This document shows, one piece after another, positions 8,221-16,621 of a stretch of 64,000 bases of DNA; within the stretch, counting starts at the first letter, position 1, and each line of letters begins with the position of its first letter. The translations under genes were made by a program, and so were the position numbers. This stretch comes from JANWHQ01 sp963775275 (GTDB lineage: Bacteria; Pseudomonadota; Alphaproteobacteria; Caulobacterales; Caulobacteraceae), in NCBI GenBank assembly GCA_963775275.1, contig CAVZII010000005.1, forward strand, positions 2,418,001 to 2,482,000, written 5' to 3'. The notes under the pieces were generated by a model. The model saw only the letters and a program-made list of their open reading frames with translations. It did not search any database and had not been told where the DNA came from.

Positions 8221-9495
8221 GTGAGACTGAGCGCTGAGAATCAGGCGCTGTTCGCCGAATGCGCGCCGGCGCGCGAGCACTTCGCCGCAGGCCGCCGGGA
8301 TGCCGCGCTTGCGGCGCTCGCGAACAGTTCCGCCTTCCGTGGCCTCACGTCTGAGGAGATTCGCCGCCGCGTCGCCATGTTGCACATGGAGGACCTGGTC
8401 GAGTGGGCGCGCCGGAACGCGGAACTGGTGGTCCCGGTGGGGCCGCCCTCGAGGCCGGTGCGGACGGTGATCACCTATGTGGTGGACAAGGGCGGGGTGT
8501 CGGAGCTTCCGCTCTCCTATGCGGAGGCCCAGCCGGAGGTCGCCGTGTTGAATGGCCTGACCTTCCTGCTCGGTTCCTCGATGGCCATGACGCCGGACGA
8601 CAGCCTGGTCCGTGTCGCGCCCCGCTGGGGCAAGGGGATGAAGTTCCTGGAGAACGTTCCGGGGATCATCGGCTGGACCGAGAACTACAAAGACCTGCTG
8701 TTCCGACTGCCGCCTCAGGCCGCCCCGATCCCGGAGGCCGCCTACTTCTTCCTGAACTACCGCTACTACGGCGGCAACATCATCAACCTGGCGTCCATGG
8801 CCTTGATCCGCGAGGTCAGCGGACCGACGAGCATGCCGCTCCTGACCGATGTCGGCCGGGGAATCGGTCCGGTCGAGATGGCGGCCCTGCGCCGGATGGG
8901 CTTCCCCGACAATGAGATCATCACGGTTCGCAACGACATGGCCACACGGGTGGACCGGCTCTGGGCCTGTCACCTGCCGATTACCTGGGACCACGACCCG
9001 ATCAACTCGGACACCGCGCTCAACGTGCTGCGCCAGCGGCTGGGGGTGGCGCCGGAGCTGGGGCCGGGCGGCCCGGAGCTGGTGTACACCTCGCGCGGCG
9101 ACGCCAAGAGGCGGCGGGTGGCCAACGAGGACGAGGTGCTGGACGTGCTGCGCCCGCTGGGCTTTCACGTCGTCAAGTTCGCCGAACTGGACCTGCAGCA
9201 GCGGATGGACGTCTTGCGCAGCGCCAAGATCGTGGTCGGCCCCGGCGGATCGAACCTGTTCAACATGGCCTTCGGCCCGCCCGGCGCCTGGGCCATTGAA
9301 TTCGTGCCGGACAGCTGGGGCCGCGGCCTGCAGGACACCATCGCCCAGCTGATGATCAACCTCGGCAACAACCGGGTGAAGGTCCACTCCAAGTCCATCG
9401 AGGACCCGGACACCAAGCACAATGAGTGGGACATGTCGGTGCCGATCGCCGACCTGAAGACAGCGGTCGAATTCGTGATGGCCCAGGCTCTTTAG
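8221..9495 (+). CDS. Glycosyltransferase family 61 (DUF563)
   Basis: A 424-residue protein, start GTG at 8221-8223 with GCAGGGG upstream. The C-terminal half carries the GT61 pattern: PLLTDVGRGIGPVEMAALRR, ELVYTSRGDAKRRRVANEDE (residues about 284-303), the long helix-strand LQQRMDVLRSAKIVVGPGGS, and NLFNMAFGPPGAWAIEFVPD. GPGGSNLFN is the usual conserved end motif. The N-terminal 120 residues are an accessory region without a recognised domain. It lies between a divergent epimerase gene and the convergent rfbC gene. It should transfer a pentose or similar sugar in glycan assembly; donor and acceptor are unknown. Confidence 0.8.
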   Translation: MRLSAENQALFAECAPAREHFAAGRRDAALAALANSSAFRGLTSEEIRRRVAMLHMEDLVEWARRNAELVVPVGPPSRPVRTVITYVVDKGGVSELPLSYAEAQPEVAVLNGLTFLLGSSMAMTPDDSLVRVAPRWGKGMKFLENVPGIIGWTENYKDLLFRLPPQAAPIPEAAYFFLNYRYYGGNIINLASMALIREVSGPTSMPLLTDVGRGIGPVEMAALRRMGFPDNEIITVRNDMATRVDRLWACHLPITWDHDPINSDTALNVLRQRLGVAPELGPGGPELVYTSRGDAKRRRVANEDEVLDVLRPLGFHVVKFAELDLQQRMDVLRSAKIVVGPGGSNLFNMAFGPPGAWAIEFVPDSWGRGLQDTIAQLMINLGNNRVKVHSKSIEDPDTKHNEWDMSVPIADLKTAVEFVMAQAL

Positions 9496-9575
9496 GAGCT
9501 CATTGGGCGAAAGCGTGAGCGATTTCGGCCCTTAAGCGCACTTCAAATGTTTGAATCTCAGCCACGATTCAGCGG

Positions 9576-10145
9576 TCAGGCGATGCCGCCCGACCTCGTC
9601 GTGCTCAAGGCCGCCAGCTCGGCCAGCCGTGGCAGGGCGGAGTCCTTCTGCGAAACCGACGTCGGCTGGATTGGCCACGCAATCGCCACATCCAGATCGT
9701 TCCAGCGCAGTCCGCGCTCGGCGTCAGGGGCGTAGGCCCCGGACGCCTGGTAGAGCGCCTCGGTCGCGTCGGCGAGCGTCAGGTAGCCGTGTGCGCATCC
9801 CCTGGGCACGTAGAGCGCGAGGCGGTTGGCGGCGGTCAGCTCCACGCCTGCCCAGCGCCCGAAGGTGGGGGATCCTGGCCTCACGTCCACCGCGACGTCG
9901 AACAGGGCGCCGGCGACGCATCGGGTCAGCTTGGCCTCGCCGTGCGGCTCGACCTGCCAGTGCAGGCCGCGCAGAGTCCCGCGCCGACGGCTGAACGACA
10001 GGTTCTGCTGGACGAAGCCGGCTTCCAGACCGTGGGCGGCGAATTCCTCCGCGCAGAAGCTCCGGGCGAAGTTCCCACGGTCGTCCTCGCGCGGCTCGAG
10101 TTCGACGATGACTGCGCCCGCGACGGCGGTTTGCCGGAAGATCAC
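9576..10145 (-). CDS. rfbC: dTDP-4-dehydrorhamnose 3,5-epimerase-like (RmlC/RfbC) enzyme, probably acting on CDP-4-keto-6-deoxyglucose
   Basis: A 189-residue cupin. The diagnostic RmlC elements are EPREDDRGNFARSF at residues 17-30, VQQNLSFSRRRGTLRGLHWQ (catalytic-site region), ALFDVAVDVRPGSPTFGRW, and YVPRGCAHGYLTL. The active-site His lies in GLHWQ. The start is a GTG whose bases overlap the stop of rfbG (GTGA), showing tight coupling. No dTDP-glucose genes are nearby, while rfbF and rfbG directly upstream make CDP-4-keto-6-deoxyglucose. I therefore infer that it epimerises the CDP intermediate rather than dTDP-ketosugar. The gene symbol follows homology, not substrate. Confidence 0.85.
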   Translation of the reverse strand: MIFRQTAVAGAVIVELEPREDDRGNFARSFCAEEFAAHGLEAGFVQQNLSFSRRRGTLRGLHWQVEPHGEAKLTRCVAGALFDVAVDVRPGSPTFGRWAGVELTAANRLALYVPRGCAHGYLTLADATEALYQASGAYAPDAERGLRWNDLDVAIAWPIQPTSVSQKDSALPRLAELAALSTTRSGGIA

Positions 10146-11212
10146 GCCTCCGCCTCCAGCCGCGCCTCGATGTCCGCCAGCGTCGCCGCGCGCATGTCGC
10201 CGCCATCACGGAGGCAGCGATACCAGCCCGTAGTGCGGCGAAGGCCTTCGTCCAGCCCCCAGGCGGGAAGTCCAATTGAGCTCCCGCCTCGCCTTGGCGC
10301 TGTCGATCGCCAGCAGCTTCGCTTCGTAGGGGTGCGCGTCCGCCGCAACTTCCCAAGCCGCGCCCGGGCCCCAAAGCCCCGCAAGGCGATCGCAGATCCA
10401 GGAGACAGGTCGCTCCTCCTGCTCGGAGGGGCCGAAATTCCACGCGTCGAACGACGCGCCGCCCGCGCTGACGCGTTCGGCCAGCAGGAGGTAGCCGATC
10501 AGCGGCTCCAAGACGTGCTGCCAGGGACGCACAGCGGCGGGGTTGCGCACGCTCAGCGCCGCGCCCGCGGTCCAGGCCCGCATAGCATCCGGCACGAGCC
10601 GGTCGGCGGCCCAGTCCCCCCGCCGATGACGTTGCCGGCGCGGGCGGTGGCGATGGCCGGGCCGCGGCCCTCGAAGAAGGAATGCCAGTAGGTGCGCACG
10701 GCGAGTTCGGCGCACGCCTTGCTGACCCCATAGGGCTCGCGTCCCCCCAACGCATCCACCTCGGAGAAGGCGTGGGCCTGTTCCTGGTTGTCGTAGACCT
10801 TGTCGCTGGTGACCACGATCAGGCCGAGCAGACCGGGCGCATCGCGCAGCGCCTCCAGCAGGTAGACCGTGCCCATGATGTTGGTCTCGAAGGTCTCCAC
10901 CGGCTCGGCGTGGGCGCGCCGGACCAGCGACTGGGCCGCGAGATGGAAGACGACCTGCGGCTTCGTCTCGCCGATCGTGGCGGAGAGCCGGGACCTGTCC
11001 CTGAGATCCGCGATCACCGAACTGACGGCCGAACCGACTGCGGCCGCCTCGAACAGGCTGGGACGCGTCGGCGGCGCCAGGGCGTAGCCGGTGACCTCGG
11101 CGCCGAGGCGGCGCAGCAGCAGGCTGAGCCACGCGCCCTTGAACCCGGTGTGACCCGTGACCAGGACGCGCTTGCCGCGCCAGAAGCTCTCGGAAGGGAC
11201 GCCCTCGGCCAG
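10142..11212 (-). CDS. rfbG: CDP-glucose 4,6-dehydratase, broken by two homopolymer indels
   Basis: Three reading frames carry one protein. The N-terminal part reads FWRGKRVLVTGHTGFKGAW (NAD motif), then VVTSDKVYDNQE and YGVSKACAELAV (Tyr-x3-Lys). Frame 1 fails at the C run 10616-10621: the sequence would need seven bases to give NVIGGGDWAADRLVPD. Frame 2 then reads PWQHVLEPLIGYLLLAERV and ELNWTSRL, and fails at the C run 10256-10260, where one base fewer gives RLGLDEGLRRTTGWYR in frame 3, ending ADIEARLEAEA. Everything expected of RfbG is therefore present. No ATG/GTG/TTG lies at the right place; a CTG at 11210-11212 behind GGGAGG is the best start. The product converts CDP-glucose to CDP-4-keto-6-deoxyglucose. 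Confidence 0.85.
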
Positions 11213-11213
11213 C

Positions 11214-12164
11214 TCAGCCTCCCGCGGCCGGAACTGACCGTTCGGCCAGCTGCGCGCGCCACCAAGCCACTGTCTGGGCCATGCCCAAATCCAGGTCATA
11301 GCGAGGACGAAAGCCGAGTTCCTCGCGCAGGCGCCGCACCGAAGCCTCGATTCGCGGCGGCTCTTCCGGCGCCGCCGGCCGAGCGCCGAACCTGAGCAGT
11401 TCGGGGCGGCCCGCCGCAACGCCGGCGGCGAGCGCCACCTCCCGGACCTGGGGGGCGTTTCCGGCGCCGATGTTGACCTCGCCCTCGATGCCGCTGTCGT
11501 GCAAGACGGCAAGCGCCGTCGCCACGTCCTGCACGTGCAGATAGTCCCTCCGCTGCAGGCCCTGCGAACAGGGCGCCTCCTCGCCGTGCAGGATCGACCG
11601 GATGGTCCCCGCCACCAGCTTCCGCTCCGGCTCGTGCGGTCCGTAGATGAAGAACAGCCGCGCCCAGGCGAACGACAGTTCCGCCTCGGCCCCCAGCTGC
11701 CGGAGCCGCCGCCAAAGGTCCGCCTTGGCCACGCCATAGGCCGTGGCGGGCCGCAGCGGCGTCGCACCCTCCTGCATGACGCCGCCAGACCAGTCGTATT
11801 CGAAGCAGCTGCCCGCGAAGACCGCTCTGCGTCCTCCGACCGCAGCGAAAGCCTCGGCGAGGCGCATCGAGGCCTGCGTCCAGGCCTGGTGAGCGGGGCT
11901 GGCGAGGTCCGCGCCTGCGTCCGAGGCCCACGCGAGGTGAACGAGGCTGTCCGCGTCGAGCTCCCTGAGCCGGTCCTCGATGTGCGGGTCGAGCAGGTCC
12001 AGCCGATGAAACGAAAACTCGGCGGGCGGGTGATCTGGCGGCGTGCGGCCGACGGCGATCACTTCGTGGCCCCGCTCCAGCAGGGCGGGGACGAGGCTTC
12101 GGCCGATGAAGCCGGCCGCGCCGGTTACCAGGATTCGGCGTCTTGGCGGCCCGCGCTCGCTCAT
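11214..12164 (-). CDS. NAD(P)-dependent epimerase/reductase of CDP-deoxysugar pathway
   Basis: A 316-residue extended SDR. ILVTGAAGFIGRSLVPAL holds the nucleotide-binding glycines at residues 11-28, and TAYGVAKADLWRR gives Tyr-x3-Lys. ARLFFIYGPHEPERKLV and RRDYLHVQDVATAL are the usual later motifs. The ATG (12162-12164) is 1 nt after the rfbF stop, and the gene ends 1 nt before the proposed rfbG start, so it is part of the operon. It sits between the cytidylyltransferase and the dehydratase, so it most likely reduces or epimerises the 4-keto intermediate to the final CDP-6-deoxyhexose. The exact sugar (abequose-, tyvelose- or altrose-type) cannot be told. Confidence 0.75.
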   Translation of the reverse strand: MSERGPPRRRILVTGAAGFIGRSLVPALLERGHEVIAVGRTPPDHPPAEFSFHRLDLLDPHIEDRLRELDADSLVHLAWASDAGADLASPAHQAWTQASMRLAEAFAAVGGRRAVFAGSCFEYDWSGGVMQEGATPLRPATAYGVAKADLWRRLRQLGAEAELSFAWARLFFIYGPHEPERKLVAGTIRSILHGEEAPCSQGLQRRDYLHVQDVATALAVLHDSGIEGEVNIGAGNAPQVREVALAAGVAAGRPELLRFGARPAAPEEPPRIEASVRRLREELGFRPRYDLDLGMAQTVAWWRAQLAERSVPAAGG

Positions 12165-12165
12165 C

Positions 12166-12936
12166 TCACCACAGCTTCCAGGGCGCCTGGCCGCTGGCCC
12201 ACAGATCTTCCAGGGCGTTGCGGTCTCGCAGCGTGTCCATGGGCTGCCAGTAGCCGTCATGGACCCAGGCCGAGAGCTGGTCCTCGGCCGCCAGCCGGTG
12301 CAGCGGCTCGTTCTCCCAGATGGTGTCGTCCGAGACGCAATAGTCGAGCACCGCCGGCTCCAGCACGAAGAAGCCGCCGTTGATCAGGCCGCTCTCGCCG
12401 GCGGGCTTCTCCTGGAAGAAGGTGGCCTTGTCTCCGTCGACGCCGACGCGGCCGAAACGGGCCGGCGGGCGCACGCAGGTGATGGTCGCCTTGCGTCCGA
12501 GGCGCCTGTGGTGCGCGACGACCTTGGCGACGTCGAGGTCCGCGACGCCGTCTCCATAGGTCATGCAGAACGGCTCGCCGGGATCGAGATAGGATCTGAC
12601 CTTCGCCAGCCGGCCGCCGGTCATGGTCTCCAGGCCCGTCTCCACCAGGGTCACCCGCCAAGGCTCGTTGCGCGTCGCGTGGAAGGTCGTGGCGTTCTCC
12701 ACCATGTCGATCGTGACGTCGGCGTTGTGGAGCGAGTAGTTCGAGAAGTACTCCTTGATGTGGTAGCCCAGGTATCCCAGGCAGATCACGAAGTCGTTCA
12801 CGCCGAAGTGCGAGTAGAGCTTCATGATGTGCCACAGGATCGGCCGCTCGCCGATCGGCACCATGGGCTTCGGTTTGCGCTCGGTCTCTTCGGCCAGGCG
12901 CGTGCCCCTGCCGCCCGCCAGGATGACGCACTTCAT
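12166..12936 (-). CDS. rfbF: Glucose-1-phosphate cytidylyltransferase
   Basis: A 256-residue nucleotidyltransferase. The signature is VILAGGRGTRLAEETERKPK at residues 4-23, with PMVPIGERPILWHIMKLYS following. The EETERKPKPM version, rather than the RmlA version, is characteristic of RfbF, which makes CDP-glucose from CTP and glucose-1-phosphate. YGDGVADLD is the metal/sugar-binding motif, and INGGFFVLEP and GYWQPMDTLRDRNALEDLW are further RfbF hallmarks. I chose the ATG at 12934-12936, which gives the family length; an upstream extension is unsupported. It starts the CDP-sugar segment of the pseC-to-rfbC run. Confidence 0.92.
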   Translation of the reverse strand: MKCVILAGGRGTRLAEETERKPKPMVPIGERPILWHIMKLYSHFGVNDFVICLGYLGYHIKEYFSNYSLHNADVTIDMVENATTFHATRNEPWRVTLVETGLETMTGGRLAKVRSYLDPGEPFCMTYGDGVADLDVAKVVAHHRRLGRKATITCVRPPARFGRVGVDGDKATFFQEKPAGESGLINGGFFVLEPAVLDYCVSDDTIWENEPLHRLAAEDQLSAWVHDGYWQPMDTLRDRNALEDLWASGQAPWKLW

Positions 12937-12997
12937 CGGCCGGTCGTCTCCCCCTCCCAAGCGTCGCCCGCCGTGCTGGCCCTTCCGCTTCGGCGCG

Positions 12998-13546
12998 TCA
13001 AGTCGCGGGCGGGACGCCGAGGGCGGCCACCTCCGCCTCGATGAACGCCAGAAGGTCACCGCCCTGGAACAGCAGCCCCTCGACGCCCGCTGCCCTGGCC
13101 GCCTCGACGTCGTGGGGATTGTCGCCGATCAAGAGGCTGCGCGCCGCGTCGATCGGCCAGCGGCGCATGAGCTCGAGCAGCATGCCCGGCGCCGGCTTGC
13201 GGCAATCGCAGGCCAGCCTGTAGCGCTCGACCGGCGCCTGCGGATGGTGCGGGCAGTAGGCGAACTCATCCACGCGCGCGCCGATGAGCGCGAGCTCGCC
13301 GCTCATCCAGTCGTGCAGGGCCCGGACCTCGCCTTCTCCATAGTAGCCACGCGCGACGCCCGACTGGTTGGTCACCACGAACACCAGCCAGCCGGCCTCG
13401 TTGAACCGGCGCACCGCCTCGCGCGCGCCGGCCACCCATTCGAAGTCTTCGGGCCGGTGCACATAGCGCCGGTCCACGTTCAACACGCCGTCGCGATCGA
13501 AAAAGACCGCCGGCTTCAAGCCCCCGCCGCCCGCTGGGTTGGTCAT
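12998..13546 (-). CDS. gmhB: HAD-IIIA phosphatase, GmhB-like (D-glycero-D-manno-heptose-1,7-bisphosphate 7-phosphatase type)
   Basis: A 182-residue protein. The HAD motif I, AVFFDRDGVLN, is at residues 13-23. VFVVTNQSGVARGYYGE is motif II, and LIGDNPHDVEAARAAG is motif IV. CPHHP and CDCRKP carry the zinc-binding His/Cys residues that distinguish GmhB from other HAD phosphatases. It removes a phosphate from a sugar bisphosphate in heptose activation. The gene is 24 nt downstream of pseC and 61 nt before rfbF. Other heptose genes (gmhA, hldE) are not in this window. It could also serve a different sugar phosphate. Confidence 0.8.
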   Translation of the reverse strand: MTNPAGGGGLKPAVFFDRDGVLNVDRRYVHRPEDFEWVAGAREAVRRFNEAGWLVFVVTNQSGVARGYYGEGEVRALHDWMSGELALIGARVDEFAYCPHHPQAPVERYRLACDCRKPAPGMLLELMRRWPIDAARSLLIGDNPHDVEAARAAGVEGLLFQGGDLLAFIEAEVAALGVPPAT

Positions 13547-13570
13547 CCGCCTCTCCGGCCGCCGCGCAGC

Positions 13571-14821
13571 TCAGGCCGCCGGCGCCGTGATGTTCGAGAA
13601 CAGCACCTGGCCGAGGCTGTCCACGACATAGTCGACGTCCTCGTCGCTCATCGACGGCTGGATCGGCAAGGACAACGCCCTGCGATAGTAGGCCATGGCG
13701 CCGGGCAGGATGAGGTCCGGGCTCAGGCGCCGGTAGTAGGGCTGCAGGTGGACCGGCAGGTAGTGGACCTGGGTTCCGACGCCCCGTTCCGCCAGAGCCC
13801 GCATCACCCGGGCCCGGTCACGGTCCAGGCCCTCGAAGTCGATCAGGGCGACGTAGAGGTGCCAGCCGGACCGGCCGCGGGGCGTGCGGGGCAGGGGTCG
13901 GGCGCGCGGCGCTAGGTCCGCCAAACGCGCGTCGTAGCGCTCGGCGATCTGCCTGCGGCGAGCCAGGAACCGGTCGAGCTTCCTCAGCTGGCTGAGGCCG
14001 AGCGCGCAAAGGATGTCCGGCGCCCGGTAGTTGAAGCCCGGCTCGTCCATCTCATAGATCCAGGGATTGGCGCGGCCGTCCGGGCCGAAGGCCAGGGGCG
14101 CGAAGTCCGGCGAGAAGGTTGACGGGTCGCGGCTCATGCCGTGGTTGCGCATCCGGCGGCAGCGCTCGGCCAGCGCCGGATCGTTGGTCGTCACCGCGCC
14201 GCCTTCGCCCATCGCGATCGCCTTCACCGGATGGAACGAGAAGGCGCTCATTCGTGCGAGCCGGCCGTCGCCGATCCGGCCGGGGCCGCCCTTCGCGCCA
14301 TAGGTCGCGCCGAGGGCGTGGCAGGCGTCGTCGACGAGGGAAATCCCGCGCCGTTCGCAGATCGTAGACAAGGTTTCGAGATCACAGGCCTGGCCGTTCA
14401 TGTGCACGGCGAAGCAGGCCCTGGCCCGGGGCGCGCGCGCCAGCGCGTCCTCCAGGTCCTCGGGCCGCATCAGCGCCGTATCGGGGTCCACGTCCGCGAA
14501 GACGATCTCCGCCCCGCAAAGGCGAGGGGCGTTCGCCGTCGCCAGGAAGGTGACCGCCGGGACGATCACCTGGTCTCCAGGGCCAAGCCTCAGCGCCAGG
14601 GCGGCCAGGTGCAGGGCGGCGGTGCCGCTGTTGCAGACCACGGCGTGGCCGGCGCCGGTGGTTTCGGCCAGGGCCTGCTCGAAGGCCTCCACCCGCGGCC
14701 CCGTGGTCAGGAAGTCCGACTGCAGCGCCTCGGCGACGGCGGCCAGGTCGTCGGCTTCGATGGTCTGCCGGCCATAGGGGAGGAAGCGTCGCATGAGCTC
14801 AGGGGGCTGTGTCTCCGGCAC
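13571..14821 (-). CDS. pseC: UDP-4-keto-6-deoxy-sugar aminotransferase (PseC-like, DegT/DnrJ/EryC1 family)
   Basis: A 416-residue PLP enzyme. FLPYGRQTIEADDLAAVAEA opens the fold, as in PseC. LTTGPRVEAFEQALAE and VVCNSGTAALHLAALAL contact PLP phosphate, and ISLVDDACHALGATY holds the cofactor-stacking residues. FSFHPVKAIAMGEGGAVTT carries the Schiff-base Lys at about residue 200. The start is GTG at 14819-14821; an ATG at 14794 is a possible alternative. It is divergent from pseB across about 80 bases. The pair should make UDP-4-amino-4,6-dideoxy-N-acetyl-altrosamine, the pseudaminic-acid precursor (FlmB in Caulobacter). In Caulobacter this sugar decorates flagellin. Confidence 0.85.
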   Translation of the reverse strand: MPETQPPELMRRFLPYGRQTIEADDLAAVAEALQSDFLTTGPRVEAFEQALAETTGAGHAVVCNSGTAALHLAALALRLGPGDQVIVPAVTFLATANAPRLCGAEIVFADVDPDTALMRPEDLEDALARAPRARACFAVHMNGQACDLETLSTICERRGISLVDDACHALGATYGAKGGPGRIGDGRLARMSAFSFHPVKAIAMGEGGAVTTNDPALAERCRRMRNHGMSRDPSTFSPDFAPLAFGPDGRANPWIYEMDEPGFNYRAPDILCALGLSQLRKLDRFLARRRQIAERYDARLADLAPRARPLPRTPRGRSGWHLYVALIDFEGLDRDRARVMRALAERGVGTQVHYLPVHLQPYYRRLSPDLILPGAMAYYRRALSLPIQPSMSDEDVDYVVDSLGQVLFSNITAPAA

Positions 14822-14904
14822 GGTCCGTCCCGGGGCTTAAGGGCGCGTTAACCATGCGCCCGGGAGCATGCGCGTCCCGCAGAGTCCGTTCATCGCCGCC
14901 CATC

Positions 14905-15984
14905 ATGTCGTCATCCGTCCTCAAAGTCGCCCCCGTCGACGAGCCGGCTGACGTCCTGTCAGACTTCCTGGAGCCGCGCGCCGACCTCGACGGCAAGACG
15001 GTTTTGATCACCGGCGGCACCGGCTCTTTCGGCAAGGCCTTCGTGCGCACGGTGTGCGCCCAGTTCCAGCCGAAGAAGCTGATCGTCTTCTCCCGCGACG
15101 AGCTGAAGCAGTCCGAGATGGCCCGGGCCTTCCCGCCGGCCGAGCACCGCTTCATGCGCTACTTCATCGGCGACGTGCGCGACGCCGCGCGCCTGCAGAT
15201 GGCCTTCCGCGGGGTGGACTACGTCATCCACGCCGCCGCGCTGAAGCAGGTCCCCACCGCCGAATACAATCCATTCGAGTGCATCAAGACCAACGTCCTC
15301 GGCGCCGAGAACGTGGTGAACGCCGCCATCTTCGCCGGGGTCAAGCGCGTCGTGGCCCTGTCCACCGACAAGGCCGCCAATCCGATCAACCTCTACGGCG
15401 CCTCCAAGCTGGCGTCCGACAAGATCTTCTGCGCGGCCGAGTCCATGGCCGGCGACTCCGGCACGCGCTTCTCCGTTGTGCGCTACGGCAATGTCCTGGG
15501 GTCGCGCGGCTCGGTTGTGGACCTGTTCAGCCGCCTGGTGGCCGAGGGCGCCTCGGAGCTGCCGATCACCGACGAGCGCATGACCCGGTTCTGGATCACC
15601 CTGGGGCAGGGCGTGAACTTCGTGCTGTCCAGCTTGGCGATGATGAAGGGCGGGGAGATCTTCGTGCCCAAGATCCCCTCGACCCTGACGACCGATCTGG
15701 CCCGCGCCATGGCGCCCAGGCTGGCGCAGCGCGTCGTCGGCATCCGCCCGGGCGAGAAGCTGCACGAGGTGATGATCTCCGAGGACGACGCTCGCACCAC
15801 CGTCGAGCTGGACGACCGCTACGTCATCCTGCCGAGCGGCCAAGACCAGCGGCGGACGGAATACATCGAGGAAGGCGCCCGGCCGGTCGCCGACGCGTTC
15901 GCCTACGCCTCCAACCGCAACCCCCGGCCTCTGGATGCGCGGGGCCTGCAGGCCCTGCTCGCCAGGGCGCTCGAGGCCGTGTGA
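14905..15984 (+). CDS. pseB: UDP-N-acetylglucosamine 4,6-dehydratase (inverting), PseB
   Basis: A 359-residue SDR. VLITGGTGSFGKAFVRTV (about residues 34-51) is the nucleotide-binding motif with the Thr-Gly-Ser-Phe-Gly signature of PseB. LIVFSRDELKQSEM, YFIGDVRD and YVIHAAALKQVPTAEYNP are PseB/FlaA1 hallmarks, and LYGASKLASDK holds Tyr-x3-Lys. FWITLGQGVNFVL and HEVMISEDDAR complete the family. I start at the ATG 14905; the earlier in-frame codons are upstream leader. It converts UDP-GlcNAc to UDP-4-keto-6-deoxy-N-acetyl-altrosamine. The next gene follows by 1 nt. Confidence 0.93.
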   Translation: MSSSVLKVAPVDEPADVLSDFLEPRADLDGKTVLITGGTGSFGKAFVRTVCAQFQPKKLIVFSRDELKQSEMARAFPPAEHRFMRYFIGDVRDAARLQMAFRGVDYVIHAAALKQVPTAEYNPFECIKTNVLGAENVVNAAIFAGVKRVVALSTDKAANPINLYGASKLASDKIFCAAESMAGDSGTRFSVVRYGNVLGSRGSVVDLFSRLVAEGASELPITDERMTRFWITLGQGVNFVLSSLAMMKGGEIFVPKIPSTLTTDLARAMAPRLAQRVVGIRPGEKLHEVMISEDDARTTVELDDRYVILPSGQDQRRTEYIEEGARPVADAFAYASNRNPRPLDARGLQALLARALEAV

Positions 15985-15985
15985 G

Positions 15986-16615
15986 GTGGACGAGACCCCG
16001 CAGTCCGGCCTCTGGCGCGGAGAGTTCGGCGACGGCTACATCGATCGCAACGAGGTTTCCCCCGCCTATCTGGCCGGACTGACCGCGAGCTGGGGGCGCG
16101 TCCTTCGCTCCGCCATGTCGGCCCCGCCGGCCAGCATCTTCGAGGGCGGCGCCAACATCGGACTGAATCTGCGCGCTCTGCGTGCGCTGACGACGGCCGA
16201 GTTCCGGGCGCTCGAGCCCAACGCCAAGGCCCGCGAGCGGCTGGTTTCGGACGGCGTGCTGCCGGCGGACAGGGTGATCGACGGCTTGCTCACCCGTATC
16301 GACCTGCCCGACTCCTGCGTCGACCTCGCCTTCACCCGCGGCGTCCTGATCCACGTGCCGCCGGACGACCTCTTGGCGTCGTGCAGGGAGCTGGTCAGAA
16401 TCTCCAGGCGCTGGGTGGTGGCCAACGAGTACTTCGCGCCCAGCCCCGAGGTGGTGTCCTATCGCGGGCATGACCAGGCGCTGTTCAAGCGCGACTTCGG
16501 CGCCTTCTACCTGGACAACTTCCCGGAGCTTCGCATCGTCGACTACGGCTTCGACTGGAAGCCCGTCACGGGCCTGGACAACCTGACCTGGTGGCTTTTC
16601 GAGAAGCGCGGATAG
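15986..16615 (+). CDS. Pseudaminic-acid biosynthesis-associated methylase (TIGR03587-like)
   Basis: A 209-residue protein starting at GTG 15986-15988, just after the pseB stop. The N-terminus, QSGLWRGEFGDGYIDRN, has the W-x-G-x-F-G-x2-Y-x2-R-N block of the Pse-associated methylase family. IFEGGANIGLNLRALRAL is the SAM-binding loop, and DLAFTRGVLIHVPPDDL is motif III. The C-terminal YFAPSPEVVSYRGHDQALFKR and KPVTGLDNLTWWLFEK match the family pattern as I remember it. The role is presumably methylation of a pseudaminic-acid intermediate or derivative. Its placement in a pseB operon strongly supports this. Confidence 0.82.
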   Translation: MDETPQSGLWRGEFGDGYIDRNEVSPAYLAGLTASWGRVLRSAMSAPPASIFEGGANIGLNLRALRALTTAEFRALEPNAKARERLVSDGVLPADRVIDGLLTRIDLPDSCVDLAFTRGVLIHVPPDDLLASCRELVRISRRWVVANEYFAPSPEVVSYRGHDQALFKRDFGAFYLDNFPELRIVDYGFDWKPVTGLDNLTWWLFEKRG

Positions 16616-16621
16616 GTCGTA

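Noticed and set aside
14809..14904. A longer PseB starting at 14809
   Set aside because: The extra 32 residues are Arg/Ser/Pro-rich and overlap the divergent pseC start; the ATG at 14905 gives a normal length.
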